From Streptomyces sp. 1222.5 (lineage in GTDB: Bacteria > Actinomycetota > Actinomycetes > Streptomycetales > Streptomycetaceae), in the NCBI RefSeq assembly GCF_900105245.1, contig NZ_FNSZ01000001.1, positions 6,818,001 to 6,882,000 of the forward strand: a DNA stretch of 64,000 nucleotides, read 5' to 3'. Below the pieces are notes generated by a model. That model did no database searches and was not told the origin of the DNA. It worked only from the letters and a program-made list of their open reading frames with translations. Positions 56,981 through 64,000 of the stretch are shown here, in pieces. The first letter of the stretch is position 1. Every line of letters starts with the position of its first letter. Made by a program: the position numbers and the translations under genes.

Positions 56981-58768
56981 ATGAGCACGGAAGCGCGCCA
57001 CGCCCCGATTCCGCCGCGCCCCTCCACTCCACCCGGCACCGCCCGCGAGCCGTCGCCCCAGGGCACGCCGGCACCGGCACGCGACACCCGCCCACCCCAC
57101 GTCACCCCGCCCCGCCCGTCCCACCCGCCCACACCTCCCGACCCCGAGGACGAACCCTCCGTCTTCACCCCCAGAGACCCCGGCGCCCCCGCCCGGCCCC
57201 GGGTCCACGACTCCCGGCTGCCCGCCGGGGGGCCGCGTGACGGCCGTCCGTCGGCAGGTGGCGCTCTCCGTGACGGGCTGCCTGCCGGGCCCGCTCGCGA
57301 CGGTCGGCTGCCCGCCGGGGGCTCCGCGCGTGCCGGCGGCCCGCCGGCCGGTGGTACCGCTCGTGGCGGCCTGCCGTCGGCGGGTGGTCGCGGTGTGGGG
57401 CTGTCCGCCGGGGGCCCCGCTCGGGACGAGCGGGTGTCCGGGGGCGGGGCTGTCTCCGGGGGCGGGCGCGGGGAGAGCCTGGGGCGCAGCCGTGCCGTGG
57501 ACCCTTCGGCTCCCGCCGTGCCCGAGATCGCCGACCTCGTGAGTCCGCCTCCGCCACCCGCGTCCGCCCGCTTCCCCGACGCGCCGCCGAGTACGCGCCG
57601 CGCGGCCGCGGCCGGTCCGGCCCACCGGCCCGGCAGGCCGCCGGCGCCGGGGGAGACCGCGCCGGAGACGACGACCCGGCTCCGTCCCGCGGGGGAGCCC
57701 CGCCGCCAGGCGGCTCCGCGGGAGACTCCCGCCGAGACGACGACCCGGCTCCGTCCGATCCGCTCGGCTCCGCCCTCCGCCCCGGCGCCCGCCGCAGAGC
57801 GCCGCACCGGCAGTGAGAGCGGCACACCGGCGGTGGCCGGGGGCACCGCTCCCCGGCGCCCCGAGCCGGCCCCCAAAAGGCCCACCTGGAGCCCCGCCCC
57901 GCCGCCGGCCGCGCCCACCGCGCCGGACCCGGCCCTCTCCTGGAGCGCCGGGTCCGCCGCCCGGCCGTACGTGTCGTTCGCGGAGCCCGAGGCGTTCGCC
58001 GAGCGCCGGCGTCCGCGGATACGGCCGCGCACCGCCGCTGCCGCCGCCTGCCTCGTGCTCGGCCTCGGACTCATCGGCGGTGCCGTGACCGGCAGTTGGC
58101 TCACCGGGGGCGGCACGGAGGACACCACGGGCAACGCGTACACCACCGCCGGCACGCTGTGGCACAGCGTGCCCGTCGACCAGCTCTTCCCCCGCACCGT
58201 CGAGGGCACCGGCGCCGGACCCGGCGGCGCCGACCGCACCTGGACCCGTATCGCCGTGGCCCCGGACAGCGGCTGCGCCCAGGCCTTCGACCCGCTGCTG
58301 CGGAAGGCCCTCGCCCCCGTCGGCTGCCGGCGGCTCCTGCGTGCCACCTACACCGACGCCACGCAGAGCTACGTCACCACGGTCGGCCTGCTGTTCACCA
58401 AGGCCGACCCCGCCGCCATGTCCGCGCTCGCCCGGCGCTTCGGCGACGAGCGCCTGGACCGGCGCGACGACCTGATCCCCCGGCCCTACGCGGCCAAGGG
58501 CACGGTCGCCGCCCACTTCGGCGACGCGCAGCGCGCCTCCTGGACCGTCTCCGTCGTCACCGACGCACCCGTCGTCGCCTTCGCCGTCTCCGGCTGGGCC
58601 GACGGCCGTACGGTCGACTCACCGCAGCCCGCCGCGGAAGCGGCCCGCTCCGGCGCCACCACGGCACCGGCCCAGGCGGGCCTCGGCAACGAGGCCCAGG
58701 GCCTGGCCGACCGCATCGAACGGCGCCTGCGCCGGACCATCGGCACGGCCACGGAGAAACCCTCATGA
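56981..58768 (+). CDS. Proline-rich single-span membrane protein coupled to a mycosin-like protease
   Basis: About 595 residues. The first ~340 are low-complexity. They include a degenerate Leu-Pro-Ala-Gly-Gly repeat (about 85-160, units such as DGRLPAGGSARAGG), Pro-rich stretches, and two copies of the pattern ETTTRLRP about 25 residues apart (near 227 and 251). One transmembrane helix follows (AAAAACLVLGLGLIGGAVTG, about 350-370), then a 220-residue extracytoplasmic domain with Cys and a conserved-looking core (SGCAQAFDPLLRKALAPVGC). The topology is cytosolic tail, one span, external domain. Its stop overlaps the protease start (ATGA 58765-58768). ATG 56981 has GAGGGAACGGGGGG upstream. No homology is certain to me; see the findings for the phospho-Thr idea. 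Confidence 0.75.
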   Translation: MSTEARHAPIPPRPSTPPGTAREPSPQGTPAPARDTRPPHVTPPRPSHPPTPPDPEDEPSVFTPRDPGAPARPRVHDSRLPAGGPRDGRPSAGGALRDGLPAGPARDGRLPAGGSARAGGPPAGGTARGGLPSAGGRGVGLSAGGPARDERVSGGGAVSGGGRGESLGRSRAVDPSAPAVPEIADLVSPPPPPASARFPDAPPSTRRAAAAGPAHRPGRPPAPGETAPETTTRLRPAGEPRRQAAPRETPAETTTRLRPIRSAPPSAPAPAAERRTGSESGTPAVAGGTAPRRPEPAPKRPTWSPAPPPAAPTAPDPALSWSAGSAARPYVSFAEPEAFAERRRPRIRPRTAAAAACLVLGLGLIGGAVTGSWLTGGGTEDTTGNAYTTAGTLWHSVPVDQLFPRTVEGTGAGPGGADRTWTRIAVAPDSGCAQAFDPLLRKALAPVGCRRLLRATYTDATQSYVTTVGLLFTKADPAAMSALARRFGDERLDRRDDLIPRPYAAKGTVAAHFGDAQRASWTVSVVTDAPVVAFAVSGWADGRTVDSPQPAAEAARSGATTAPAQAGLGNEAQGLADRIERRLRRTIGTATEKPS

Positions 58769-59943
58769 GGCGATCGATACCCGGCCACCGCCGTACCGGA
58801 GCCGCGGTGAGCGCGCTGCTCGCCGGCTCCCTCGTCCTGCTGCCGTCCACCGCCGCCCACGCCGACGGCATCCGCGCCCAGCAATGGGCCCTGTCCGCGC
58901 TCCACCTGACGGAGGCCTGGCAGACCACCAAGGGCCGGGGCGTCACCGTCGCCGTCCTGGACACCGGCGTCGAGGCCGACCACCCCGACCTCGCCGGAAA
59001 CGTGCTGCCCACCAAGGACATGATCGGCTTCGGCGCCGGTCCGGGCGACCGCGACTGGGCCCGGCACGGCACCGCCATGGCCGGCATCATCGCCGGACAC
59101 GGCCACGGACCCGGCGACACCGACGGCGTGATGGGCGTCGCGCCGGAGGCGAAGATCCTGCCGGTCCGGGTGATCCTGGAGGACGGCGACTCCGCCCGCA
59201 CGAAGGCCCGCACCACCCGTGGCAACGCCCTCGCCGAGGGCATCCGCTGGGCCGCCGACCACGGTGCCGACGTCATCAACCTCTCCCTCGGCGACGACTC
59301 CGACTCCGCCCACCCGGAACCCGGCGAGGACGAGGCCGTGCAGTACGCCCTGAAGAAGGGCGTGGTCGTCGTGGCCTCCGCGGGCAACGGCGGCGCCAAG
59401 GGCGACCACGTCTCCTACCCGGCCGCCTATCCCGGCGTCATCGCCGCCACCGCCGTCGACCGCTACGGCACCCGCGCCTCCTTCTCCACCCGCCGCTGGT
59501 ACGCCGCGGTCAGCGCGCCGGGCGTCGGCGTCGTCATCGCCGACCCCGACCACAAGTACTACGAGGGCTGGGGCACGAGCGCGGCCTCGGCGTTCGTCTC
59601 CGGCGTGGCGGCCCTGGTCAGGTCCGCCCACCCCGGCCTGAAGCCGGCCCAGGTCAAGAAACTCCTGGAGGACAGCGCCCGGGACGCCCCCGTGGGCGGC
59701 CGCGACGACTCCCGCGGCTTCGGCATGATCGACCCCGCGGCGGCCCTCCGGTCGGCCGCCCGCCTCAAGCCGCGGGGCCTTCGTGCGGCGGCCTACGACG
59801 GCGAGTACTTCGGCCCCGGCCCGGACACCCCCAGCACCACCGGCAGCACCGCCGACTGGGCGGCCCCGCTCGCCGGCGGCGTCGGTGGAGTGCTCCTGGT
59901 GGCGGGCGTGATCCTCTGGCGGGGACGCAGGACCGCCCCGTAG
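58765..59943 (+). CDS. Membrane-anchored subtilisin-like protease, mycosin type
   Basis: A 392-residue S8 serine protease. The signal peptide is at about 10-33 (AAVSALLAGSLVLLPSTAAH). The catalytic triad is D66 in VAVLDTGVEADHPDLAG, H101 in ARHGTAMAGIIAGHG and S272 in GTSAASAFVSG. The oxyanion Asn is in VASAGNGG. A C-terminal transmembrane helix (LAGGVGGVLLVAGVILW) is followed by a short basic tail. This architecture is that of type VII secretion-associated mycosins. No EccB/C/D/E or ESX genes are in the window, so it is either a stray mycosin or a protease acting on the external domain encoded just upstream. ATG 58765 overlaps the previous stop. Confidence 0.92.
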   Translation: MRRSIPGHRRTGAAVSALLAGSLVLLPSTAAHADGIRAQQWALSALHLTEAWQTTKGRGVTVAVLDTGVEADHPDLAGNVLPTKDMIGFGAGPGDRDWARHGTAMAGIIAGHGHGPGDTDGVMGVAPEAKILPVRVILEDGDSARTKARTTRGNALAEGIRWAADHGADVINLSLGDDSDSAHPEPGEDEAVQYALKKGVVVVASAGNGGAKGDHVSYPAAYPGVIAATAVDRYGTRASFSTRRWYAAVSAPGVGVVIADPDHKYYEGWGTSAASAFVSGVAALVRSAHPGLKPAQVKKLLEDSARDAPVGGRDDSRGFGMIDPAAALRSAARLKPRGLRAAAYDGEYFGPGPDTPSTTGSTADWAAPLAGGVGGVLLVAGVILWRGRRTAP

Positions 59944-60024
59944 GGCGGCGGACCGATCCGCGGACCCGGGCACCTACCGCACCGGCTCCCACGGGGCCCC
60001 TGCGGCACCCGGACAGCCGGACCC

Positions 60025-60987
60025 CTACGGCACCGACGCGAACGACCCCACCGCGGCCTCGGCCGCGGCCTCCACCAGCGCGATCCCCTTCGCCTGCGTC
60101 ACCGTCCCCCGGGACAGCACCGCCACCAGGTACTCGGCCGAGTCCACCGTCACCCGCCCGATGCTGTTCACGTCCCACAGCCCGGTCGAACTCCGCGGCA
60201 GCCACCCGTTCTTCAGCGCCCAGGAACCGCCCTCCGCGGCGGCTGAGACCCCCCACCGCTGATCGGCCTCCACCCCCTGCATCAGCCCCCGCACATACGT
60301 CCGCGACGCGGCACTCAGCCGCGACTCCTCCCCGAACACCTGCTGGAGCAGCACCAGTTGGTCGGCGGCCGTCGTCTGCGTCAGCCCCCACAGATCCCCG
60401 GAACCCCCCGAGGTGCCCGTCAGCCCGAACCGCTCGTTCGCCGCGTCCAGCCCCTCCGCGCCGCCGATCGAGTGCCACAGCTCGGTCGCGGACGCGTTGT
60501 CGCTGTTCTCGATCATCTTCGTGGCGCACGCCCGCTCGGCCGCCGTCAGCCGCCTGCCCGCGTCCTGCGCCTGGAGCAGCAGCGCGGCCAGGATGTCGAC
60601 CTTGACGATGCTCGCCGAGTCGAAGGCGGCGTCCCCGTGCACGGCGCTCTCACCGGAGCCCAGCTCCAGGACCGCCACCGACACCGCCGCACCCGACGGC
60701 ACGGGCACCTTCGCCATCGCCCTGTCCAGCAGCGCCTTCCGGTCCACCGCCACGGGCCTGGTCACGGGCTCCACCGATGCCTCCTCGCCCGCCCCGGCCG
60801 AGGGGGAGGCCGAGGGCTTCGCCGGCGACGATACGGCCGCGGACACCGGGTGCGCCCGCGTCTGTACGTACACCGAGCCGCCGGCCGTGAATCCGGTCAC
60901 GGCGACGACGGCCAGCGCGCCGACGAGAAGGGGGCGGCGCCGGGACGGGCGCGCACGGCGGCCGCGGCGGGCTCCGGGGGACTCCAT
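60025..60987 (-). CDS. Beta-lactamase-fold serine hydrolase with degenerate active site
   Basis: A 320-residue protein. The N-terminal transmembrane helix (about 18-38, LLVGALAVVAVTGFTAGGSV) is uncleaved-looking, so it is probably anchored with the enzyme domain outside. The class A-like fold is recognised by S-I-V-K in FDSASIVKVDILAALL (S-x-x-K), SDN in ENSDNASATELW, and K-N-G in WALKNGWLPR at the place of K-T-G. An ExxLN omega-loop Glu is not visible (the region reads GDLWGLTQTTAAD), so ordinary penicillinase activity is doubtful. It is more likely a penicillin-binding-like or other hydrolase. ATG 60987 is the only good start. It converges with the mycosin gene. Confidence 0.8.
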   Translation of the reverse strand: MESPGARRGRRARPSRRRPLLVGALAVVAVTGFTAGGSVYVQTRAHPVSAAVSSPAKPSASPSAGAGEEASVEPVTRPVAVDRKALLDRAMAKVPVPSGAAVSVAVLELGSGESAVHGDAAFDSASIVKVDILAALLLQAQDAGRRLTAAERACATKMIENSDNASATELWHSIGGAEGLDAANERFGLTGTSGGSGDLWGLTQTTAADQLVLLQQVFGEESRLSAASRTYVRGLMQGVEADQRWGVSAAAEGGSWALKNGWLPRSSTGLWDVNSIGRVTVDSAEYLVAVLSRGTVTQAKGIALVEAAAEAAVGSFASVP

Positions 60988-61126
60988 GCCGGCGATGCTC
61001 GGCGCCCGGACTGTGCGCCCCGTTGGACGGACCTGAGACCCGGATCAGGGAACCCTGAGATTCCTGTGAGGACGGGGCGACGGGAGGCCGGCCCGGCCCC
61101 GTACGGGCCCGGCGCCCACCCCCCTA

Positions 61127-61132
61127 TAGGGT
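61127..61132 (+). promoter_or_regulatory. Putative -10 box of the SseB-like gene (leaderless)
   Basis: TAGGGT ends 8 nt before GTG 61141, and no Shine-Dalgarno is present. Confidence 0.45.
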
Positions 61133-61140
61133 CGGTGACC

Positions 61141-61872
61141 GTGGCGAACAAGAACATCCCCGACCCCGGCTTCTCCGACGACGACGGCTCCGCCGACCCG
61201 CGGCTGAGCGCGGCGCTCGCCGCCTGGGCCGAGGACCGCGGCGCGTCCGGCCCCGTCCTGGAGGCGCTCAAGGGCGCCCGGCTGCTGGTCCCCGTCGTCG
61301 CCGTGCTCGGCGAGGTCGAGGAGGACGAGAACGGGCTGCGCCGCGAGAAGACCAGCGACATGGCCGTACCCACGCTGAAGGCCGGCCACCGCACCGCTCT
61401 GCCCGCCTTCACCTCCACCGACTCCCTCGCCCGCTGGGACCCCGCGGCCCGCCCGGTCGCCGTACCCCTGCATCAGGCCCTGGAGGCCGCCGCGCACGAG
61501 AAGGCGGACACCGTCGTCCTGGACCTCGCCGGGCCCGTGCCGTTCGAGCTGACCGGGCCCGCGCTGCTCGCCCTCGCCGAGGGGCGCACCAGCACCGACC
61601 CGCTCGCGGACCCGGCCGTCGTCGAGGCCGTCCGTACGGCCGTGGCGGCGGAGCCCGCCGTGCTCCGCGCCCACCTCGGGCCCGGGCGGGCCGACGGCAC
61701 CCTCGCGCTCGTCCTCGACCCGGCCGCCGCGCCCGCCGAGGCCGCCCGGGCGGTCGCCGAGCGGCTCGCGGCCGACGAAACACTGAGGGCCCGCCTGGTG
61801 CGCGGCCTCGACCTGGCACTGCTGCCGGCCGGGACGACGCCTCCGGGCGAGCCCCTGTACGTGAAGGAGTAG
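61141..61872 (+). CDS. SseB-family protein
   Basis: A 243-residue SseB-like protein (PF07179): ALEALKGARLLVPVVAVLGE near the N-terminus, TLKAGHRTALPAFTSTDSLA, AVPLHQALEAAAHEKADTVV and GPVPFELTGPALLALAEGR. Many Streptomyces carry such proteins; none has a settled role. Family members bind no known cofactor. The start is GTG 61141; a GTG two codons earlier would sit inside the -10 spacing, so the mRNA is probably leaderless. It is followed at 1 bp by the convergent DUF1844 gene stop. Confidence 0.87.
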   Translation: MANKNIPDPGFSDDDGSADPRLSAALAAWAEDRGASGPVLEALKGARLLVPVVAVLGEVEEDENGLRREKTSDMAVPTLKAGHRTALPAFTSTDSLARWDPAARPVAVPLHQALEAAAHEKADTVVLDLAGPVPFELTGPALLALAEGRTSTDPLADPAVVEAVRTAVAAEPAVLRAHLGPGRADGTLALVLDPAAAPAEAARAVAERLAADETLRARLVRGLDLALLPAGTTPPGEPLYVKE

Positions 61873-61873
61873 A

Positions 61874-62230
61874 TCAGCCGTAGACGGGCCCGGTGTACTT
61901 CTCACCGGGACCCTGGCCCGGCTCGTCCGGGACGATCGACGCCTCGCGGAACGCCAGCTGCAGCGACTTCAGACCGTCGCGCAGCGGTGCCGCGTGGAAG
62001 GAGCTGACCTCGGTCGCGCCCGCGTCCAGCAGGCCCGCGAGTGCGGTGATCAGCTTGCGGGCCTCGTCGAGGTCCTTGTACTTCTCGCCCTCCTCGCTGA
62101 GCCCGAGCTTCACGGCGGCGGCGCTCATCAGGTTGACGGCGACCGTCACGATCACCTCGACGGCGGGGACCTCGGCGATGTCCCGGGTCATCGCGTCGAA
62201 ATCGGGGGACTCGGCAGGGGTGTCACTCAT
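61874..62230 (-). CDS. DUF1844 family protein
   Basis: A 118-residue all-helical protein of DUF1844: VPAVEVIVTVAVNLMSAAAV, KDLDEARKLITALAGLLDAG and LRDGLKSLQLAFREAS. It is always small, cytosolic and often beside infC or SseB in actinobacteria; its function is unknown. ATG 62230 has no Shine-Dalgarno, and TATCGT on the minus strand (62243-62238) lies 7 nt before it, so a leaderless message is likely. It is divergent from infC. Confidence 0.85.
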   Translation of the reverse strand: MSDTPAESPDFDAMTRDIAEVPAVEVIVTVAVNLMSAAAVKLGLSEEGEKYKDLDEARKLITALAGLLDAGATEVSSFHAAPLRDGLKSLQLAFREASIVPDEPGQGPGEKYTGPVYG

Positions 62231-62237
62231 GCCCCAC

Positions 62238-62243
62238 ACGATA
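62238..62243 (-). promoter_or_regulatory. Putative -10 box of the DUF1844 gene
   Basis: On the minus strand this reads TATCGT, followed by GTGGGGC and the ATG at 62230. It fits a leaderless promoter. Confidence 0.45.
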
Positions 62244-62268
62244 GGTGGTCCGGCCCGGCCTCCCTCAA

Positions 62269-62298
62269 TTAGCCCTTGTCAAGCGATCCTGCTAACCT
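62269..62298 (+). promoter_or_regulatory. Candidate promoter of infC
   Basis: TTAGCC (62269-62274) and TAACCT (62293-62298) have an 18-bp spacer and would start transcription near 62305, giving a leader of about 300 nt. TTGTCA at 62276-62281 is a better -35 but lies only 11 bp from the same -10. Confidence 0.45.
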
Positions 62299-62304
62299 GA
62301 TGGA

Positions 62305-62606
62305 CGACCGGCCGGACGTGCCATGAGCGCAATCAGGGCATCCGGCCCACAAGTGGAGGCTCCGATCTCCCACCTGACCGTCCTCCGGGACGGCGGGTAC
62401 CCGGTCAGGCGGCCGCCATCGTTCCGTACGGACGATGGAGTCGCCCGAAAGCGCGCCCCGCGACATCGCGGCGGTGCTCCGGTAGTCATTGGAGCCCGCC
62501 TGTGATCGTCCGGGGCATTTTTGTGCCCCGGTGCGGTTGGGTCACAGGAACAAGATGTTACGCGGCTGTCCGCCAGACCGTCGCGTGGTGCTATCGAGGA
62601 GGATCC
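62305..62606 (+). promoter_or_regulatory. Long structured leader of the infC operon
   Basis: About 300 nt without a convincing gene. A nested structure near its end pairs CCTGTGA (62499-62505) with TCACAGG (62542-62548) around the inner hairpin CCGGGGCA (62510-62517) / TGCCCCGG (62524-62531), whose loop is TTTTTG. The infC Shine-Dalgarno GAGGAGG at 62596-62602 lies 47 nt further. Such leaders in other bacteria serve IF3 or L20 feedback. Confidence 0.55.
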
Positions 62607-63245
62607 ATCAGCGCCGAGCCCCGCATCAACGACCGGATTCGCGTTCCCGAGGTGCGACTTGTCGGTCCCAGTGGCGAGCAGGTGGGCATCGTCCCGCTCG
62701 CTAAGGCACTGGAGCTTGCGCAGGAGTACGACCTGGACCTGGTCGAGGTCGCGGCGAACGCCCGTCCGCCCGTGTGCAAGCTCATGGACTACGGGAAGTT
62801 CAAGTACGAGTCGGCCATGAAGGCCCGTGAGGCGCGCAAGAACCAGGCGCACACGGTCATCAAGGAGATGAAGCTCCGGCCGAAGATCGACCCGCACGAC
62901 TATGACACCAAGAAGGGTCACGTCGTACGGTTCCTCAAGCAGGGCGACAAGGTCAAGATCACGATCATGTTCCGTGGTCGCGAGCAGTCCCGGCCCGAGC
63001 TGGGCTACCGACTGCTGCAGCGTCTCGCGGAGGACGTCCAGGACCTCGGCTTCGTGGAGTCGAACCCGAAGCAGGACGGCCGAAACATGATCATGGTTCT
63101 CGGTCCGCACAAGAAGAAGACCGAGGCGATGGCCGAGGCCCGTCAGGCGCAGGAGGCCCGCAAGGCCGAGGCGAAGGCGAACCCCGGTAAGTCGCAGAAC
63201 CCTGCCGAGGCCGAGGCGCCGTCCGAGGAGCCTGCCGAGGCGTGA
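62607..63245 (+). CDS. infC: Translation initiation factor IF-3, starting at an ATC codon
   Basis: A 212-residue IF3. The N-domain is PRINDRIRVPEVRLVGPSGE then VEVAANARPPVCKLMDYGKF. The C-domain is EMKLRPKIDPHDYDTKKGHV, KITIMFRGREQSRPELGYRL and GRNMIMVLGPHKKK. A lysine/alanine-rich acidic tail of about 35 residues is typical of actinobacteria. The frame has no ATG, GTG or TTG near the conserved start; GAGGAGG at 62596-62602 points to ATC 62607, giving (M)SAEPRINDRIRVPE, which aligns with the mycobacterial start. A rare start codon is how IF3 limits its own synthesis in other bacteria. It binds the 30S subunit and checks initiator tRNA and codon. It leads rpmI and rplT. Confidence 0.93.
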   Translation: MSAEPRINDRIRVPEVRLVGPSGEQVGIVPLAKALELAQEYDLDLVEVAANARPPVCKLMDYGKFKYESAMKAREARKNQAHTVIKEMKLRPKIDPHDYDTKKGHVVRFLKQGDKVKITIMFRGREQSRPELGYRLLQRLAEDVQDLGFVESNPKQDGRNMIMVLGPHKKKTEAMAEARQAQEARKAEAKANPGKSQNPAEAEAPSEEPAEA

Positions 63246-63292
63246 TCCCGGGGGACCCGTGTCCCCGAGGATGTAACCGATACAAGAGCGAC

Positions 63293-63330
63293 GCTCCACC
63301 GTGCCCGGTTTCACGACCGGGCATCGGAGC
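63293..63330 (+). promoter_or_regulatory. Hairpin between infC and rpmI
   Basis: TGCCCGGT (63302-63309) pairs with ACCGGGCA (63316-63323) around TTCACG, and an outer GCTCC (63293-63297) / GGAGC (63326-63330) closes it. A second small hairpin, GGGGAC/GTCCCC, is at 63251-63266. It stands 10 nt before the rpmI Shine-Dalgarno region, a possible L20 feedback or attenuation site. Confidence 0.55.
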
Positions 63331-63356
63331 GCCACCGACGAGGAGAGAACGGCGCT

Positions 63357-63551
63357 ATGCCGAAGAACAAGTCGCACAGCGGTGCCAGCAAGCGCTTCAA
63401 GGTCACCGGCTCCGGCAAGGTGCTCCGCGAGCGCGCCGGCAAGCGCCACCTGCTCGAGCACAAGTCGTCCCGCGTCACGCGTCGCCTCACCGGCAACGCC
63501 GAGATGGCCCCGGGCGACGCCGCGAAGATCAAGAAGCTTCTCGGCAAGTGA
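63357..63551 (+). CDS. rpmI: 50S ribosomal protein L35
   Basis: A 64-residue basic protein, full length, with the L35 signature MPKNKSHSGASKRFKVTGSG, KRHLLEHKSSRVTRRLTG and the C-terminal AAKIKKLLGK. It binds 23S rRNA in the large subunit. ATG 63357 is preceded by GAGGAGAGA. It lies 111 bp after infC and about 106 bp before rplT, the normal infC-rpmI-rplT order, and should be regulated together with them. Confidence 0.98.
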   Translation: MPKNKSHSGASKRFKVTGSGKVLRERAGKRHLLEHKSSRVTRRLTGNAEMAPGDAAKIKKLLGK

Positions 63552-63657
63552 CGCACCGGCGCTCACCGTTCGCCGAGCGCCGTACGTCAGGACCGGGACC
63601 CAGTCGTTTCCGGGTCGTGTGAGTACCCCCCACGACCCCGCTACAAGGAGTTAACAA

Positions 63658-64000
63658 GTGGCACGCGTCAAGCGGGCAGTCAACGCCCACAAGAAGCGCC
63701 GGGCGATCCTCGAGCAGGCCTCCGGCTACCGCGGTCAGCGTTCGCGCCTGTACCGCAAGGCCAAGGAGCAGGTCACCCACTCGCTGGTCTACAACTACAA
63801 CGACCGCAAGAAGCGCAAGGGCGACTTCCGTCAGCTGTGGATCCAGCGCATCAACGCCGCTGCCCGCGCCAACGGCATCACCTACAACCGCTTCATCCAG
63901 GGTCTGAAGGCCGCGAACGTCGAGGTCGACCGCAAGATCCTGGCCGAGCTGGCCGTGAACGACGCGAGCGCCTTCGCCGCGCTCGTCGAGGTCGCGCAGA
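63658..64000 (+). CDS. rplT: 50S ribosomal protein L20 (3' end outside window)
   Basis: The first 114 residues of L20, starting MARVKRAVNAHKKRRAILEQ and continuing ASGYRGQRSRLYRKAKEQVT, YNDRKKRKGDFRQLWIQRIN, NGITYNRFIQGLKAANVEVD and RKILAELAVNDASAFAALVE. The full protein is about 127 residues, so roughly a dozen codons are missing. GTG 63658 has AAGGAG at 63645-63650. L20 is an early assembly protein and in other bacteria the autoregulator of this operon. Confidence 0.97.
   Translation, partial: MARVKRAVNAHKKRRAILEQASGYRGQRSRLYRKAKEQVTHSLVYNYNDRKKRKGDFRQLWIQRINAAARANGITYNRFIQGLKAANVEVDRKILAELAVNDASAFAALVEVAQ

Noticed and set aside
57200..57550. Frameshift in the repetitive part of the proline-rich protein
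   Set aside because: The unusual codons reflect the degenerate LPAGG repeats; the same frame continues into a clean membrane segment and domain.
62323..62505. 60-codon frame in the infC leader
   Set aside because: No Shine-Dalgarno, weak codon bias and it overlaps the structured leader; could be a leader peptide but unsupported.

Overview
The window is a contiguous piece of a Streptomyces chromosome. The DNA is very GC-rich with strongly G/C-ending codons. Many starts are GTG or TTG, and several genes look leaderless. The gene set is typical of the genus: pupylation and proteasome genes, a conservon with a CYP157-type P450, and an iron box of the DmdR/IdeR type. From memory, the order follows the S. 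coelicolor region from metH through the proteasome and rar/cvn9 genes to infC-rpmI-rplT. The core from the RecB-like nuclease to the HelY-like helicase keeps the order also known from Mycobacterium. I see no tRNA, rRNA, CRISPR array, insertion sequence or prophage.

Layout. 1-6.4 kb: 3' part of metH, a HAD phosphatase, and two tandem peptide-type solute-binding lipoproteins with no permease genes. 6.4-12.1 kb: a NarL-type response regulator and a RecB-like nuclease (minus strand), then an M50 site-2-type protease with CBS domains, the tRNA m1A58 methyltransferase, a small secreted protein and a [3Fe-4S] ferredoxin. 12.6-26.5 kb: the pupylation/proteasome locus arc, dop, pup, an endonuclease VII-like gene, prcB, prcA, then (after an inserted LacI regulator and divergent MFS exporter) pafA, two FKBP isomerases, pafB and pafC. 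26.5-31.5 kb: two small proteins, tatA, tatC and the helicase. 31.9-36.6 kb: a five-gene conservon (cvnA-E) with overlapping stops and starts.

36.6-48 kb is mixed metabolism: pseudouridine synthase, GNAT, 5'-nucleotidase, siderophore-interacting protein under an iron box, 5'-3' exonuclease, a glycine-betaine type ABC importer whose permease and binding protein are fused, a cupin regulator, a BtuF-like protein, and a TDT-family transporter with a divergent LysR regulator. 48-54.3 kb holds a phosphotransferase-like protein and a gamma-glutamyl module (GATase, GntR regulator, glnA4-like synthetase, aldehyde dehydrogenase, SDR) matching the ethanolamine/polyamine pathway known in S. coelicolor. 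54.3-64 kb has a secreted HAD phosphatase, a PLP racemase-fold enzyme, a proline-rich membrane protein coupled to a mycosin-like protease, a degenerate beta-lactamase-fold protein, an SseB-like protein, a DUF1844 protein, and infC-rpmI-rplT. rplT runs off the end.

How it fits together. Pup (already ending in Gly-Gly-Glu) is ligated by PafA, removed by Dop, and its targets are unfolded by ARC into the PrcBA proteasome. PafBC and the HNH/endonuclease-like and RecB-like nucleases suggest a DNA-damage and stress setting. The most notable signals are: the ATC start of infC with a nested leader hairpin; a long palindrome between the LacI and MFS genes; a dyad overlapping the leaderless lysR start; the P450 lacking ExxR; the endonuclease VII gene overlapping prcB; and the proline-rich/mycosin pair with no type VII secretion genes nearby.
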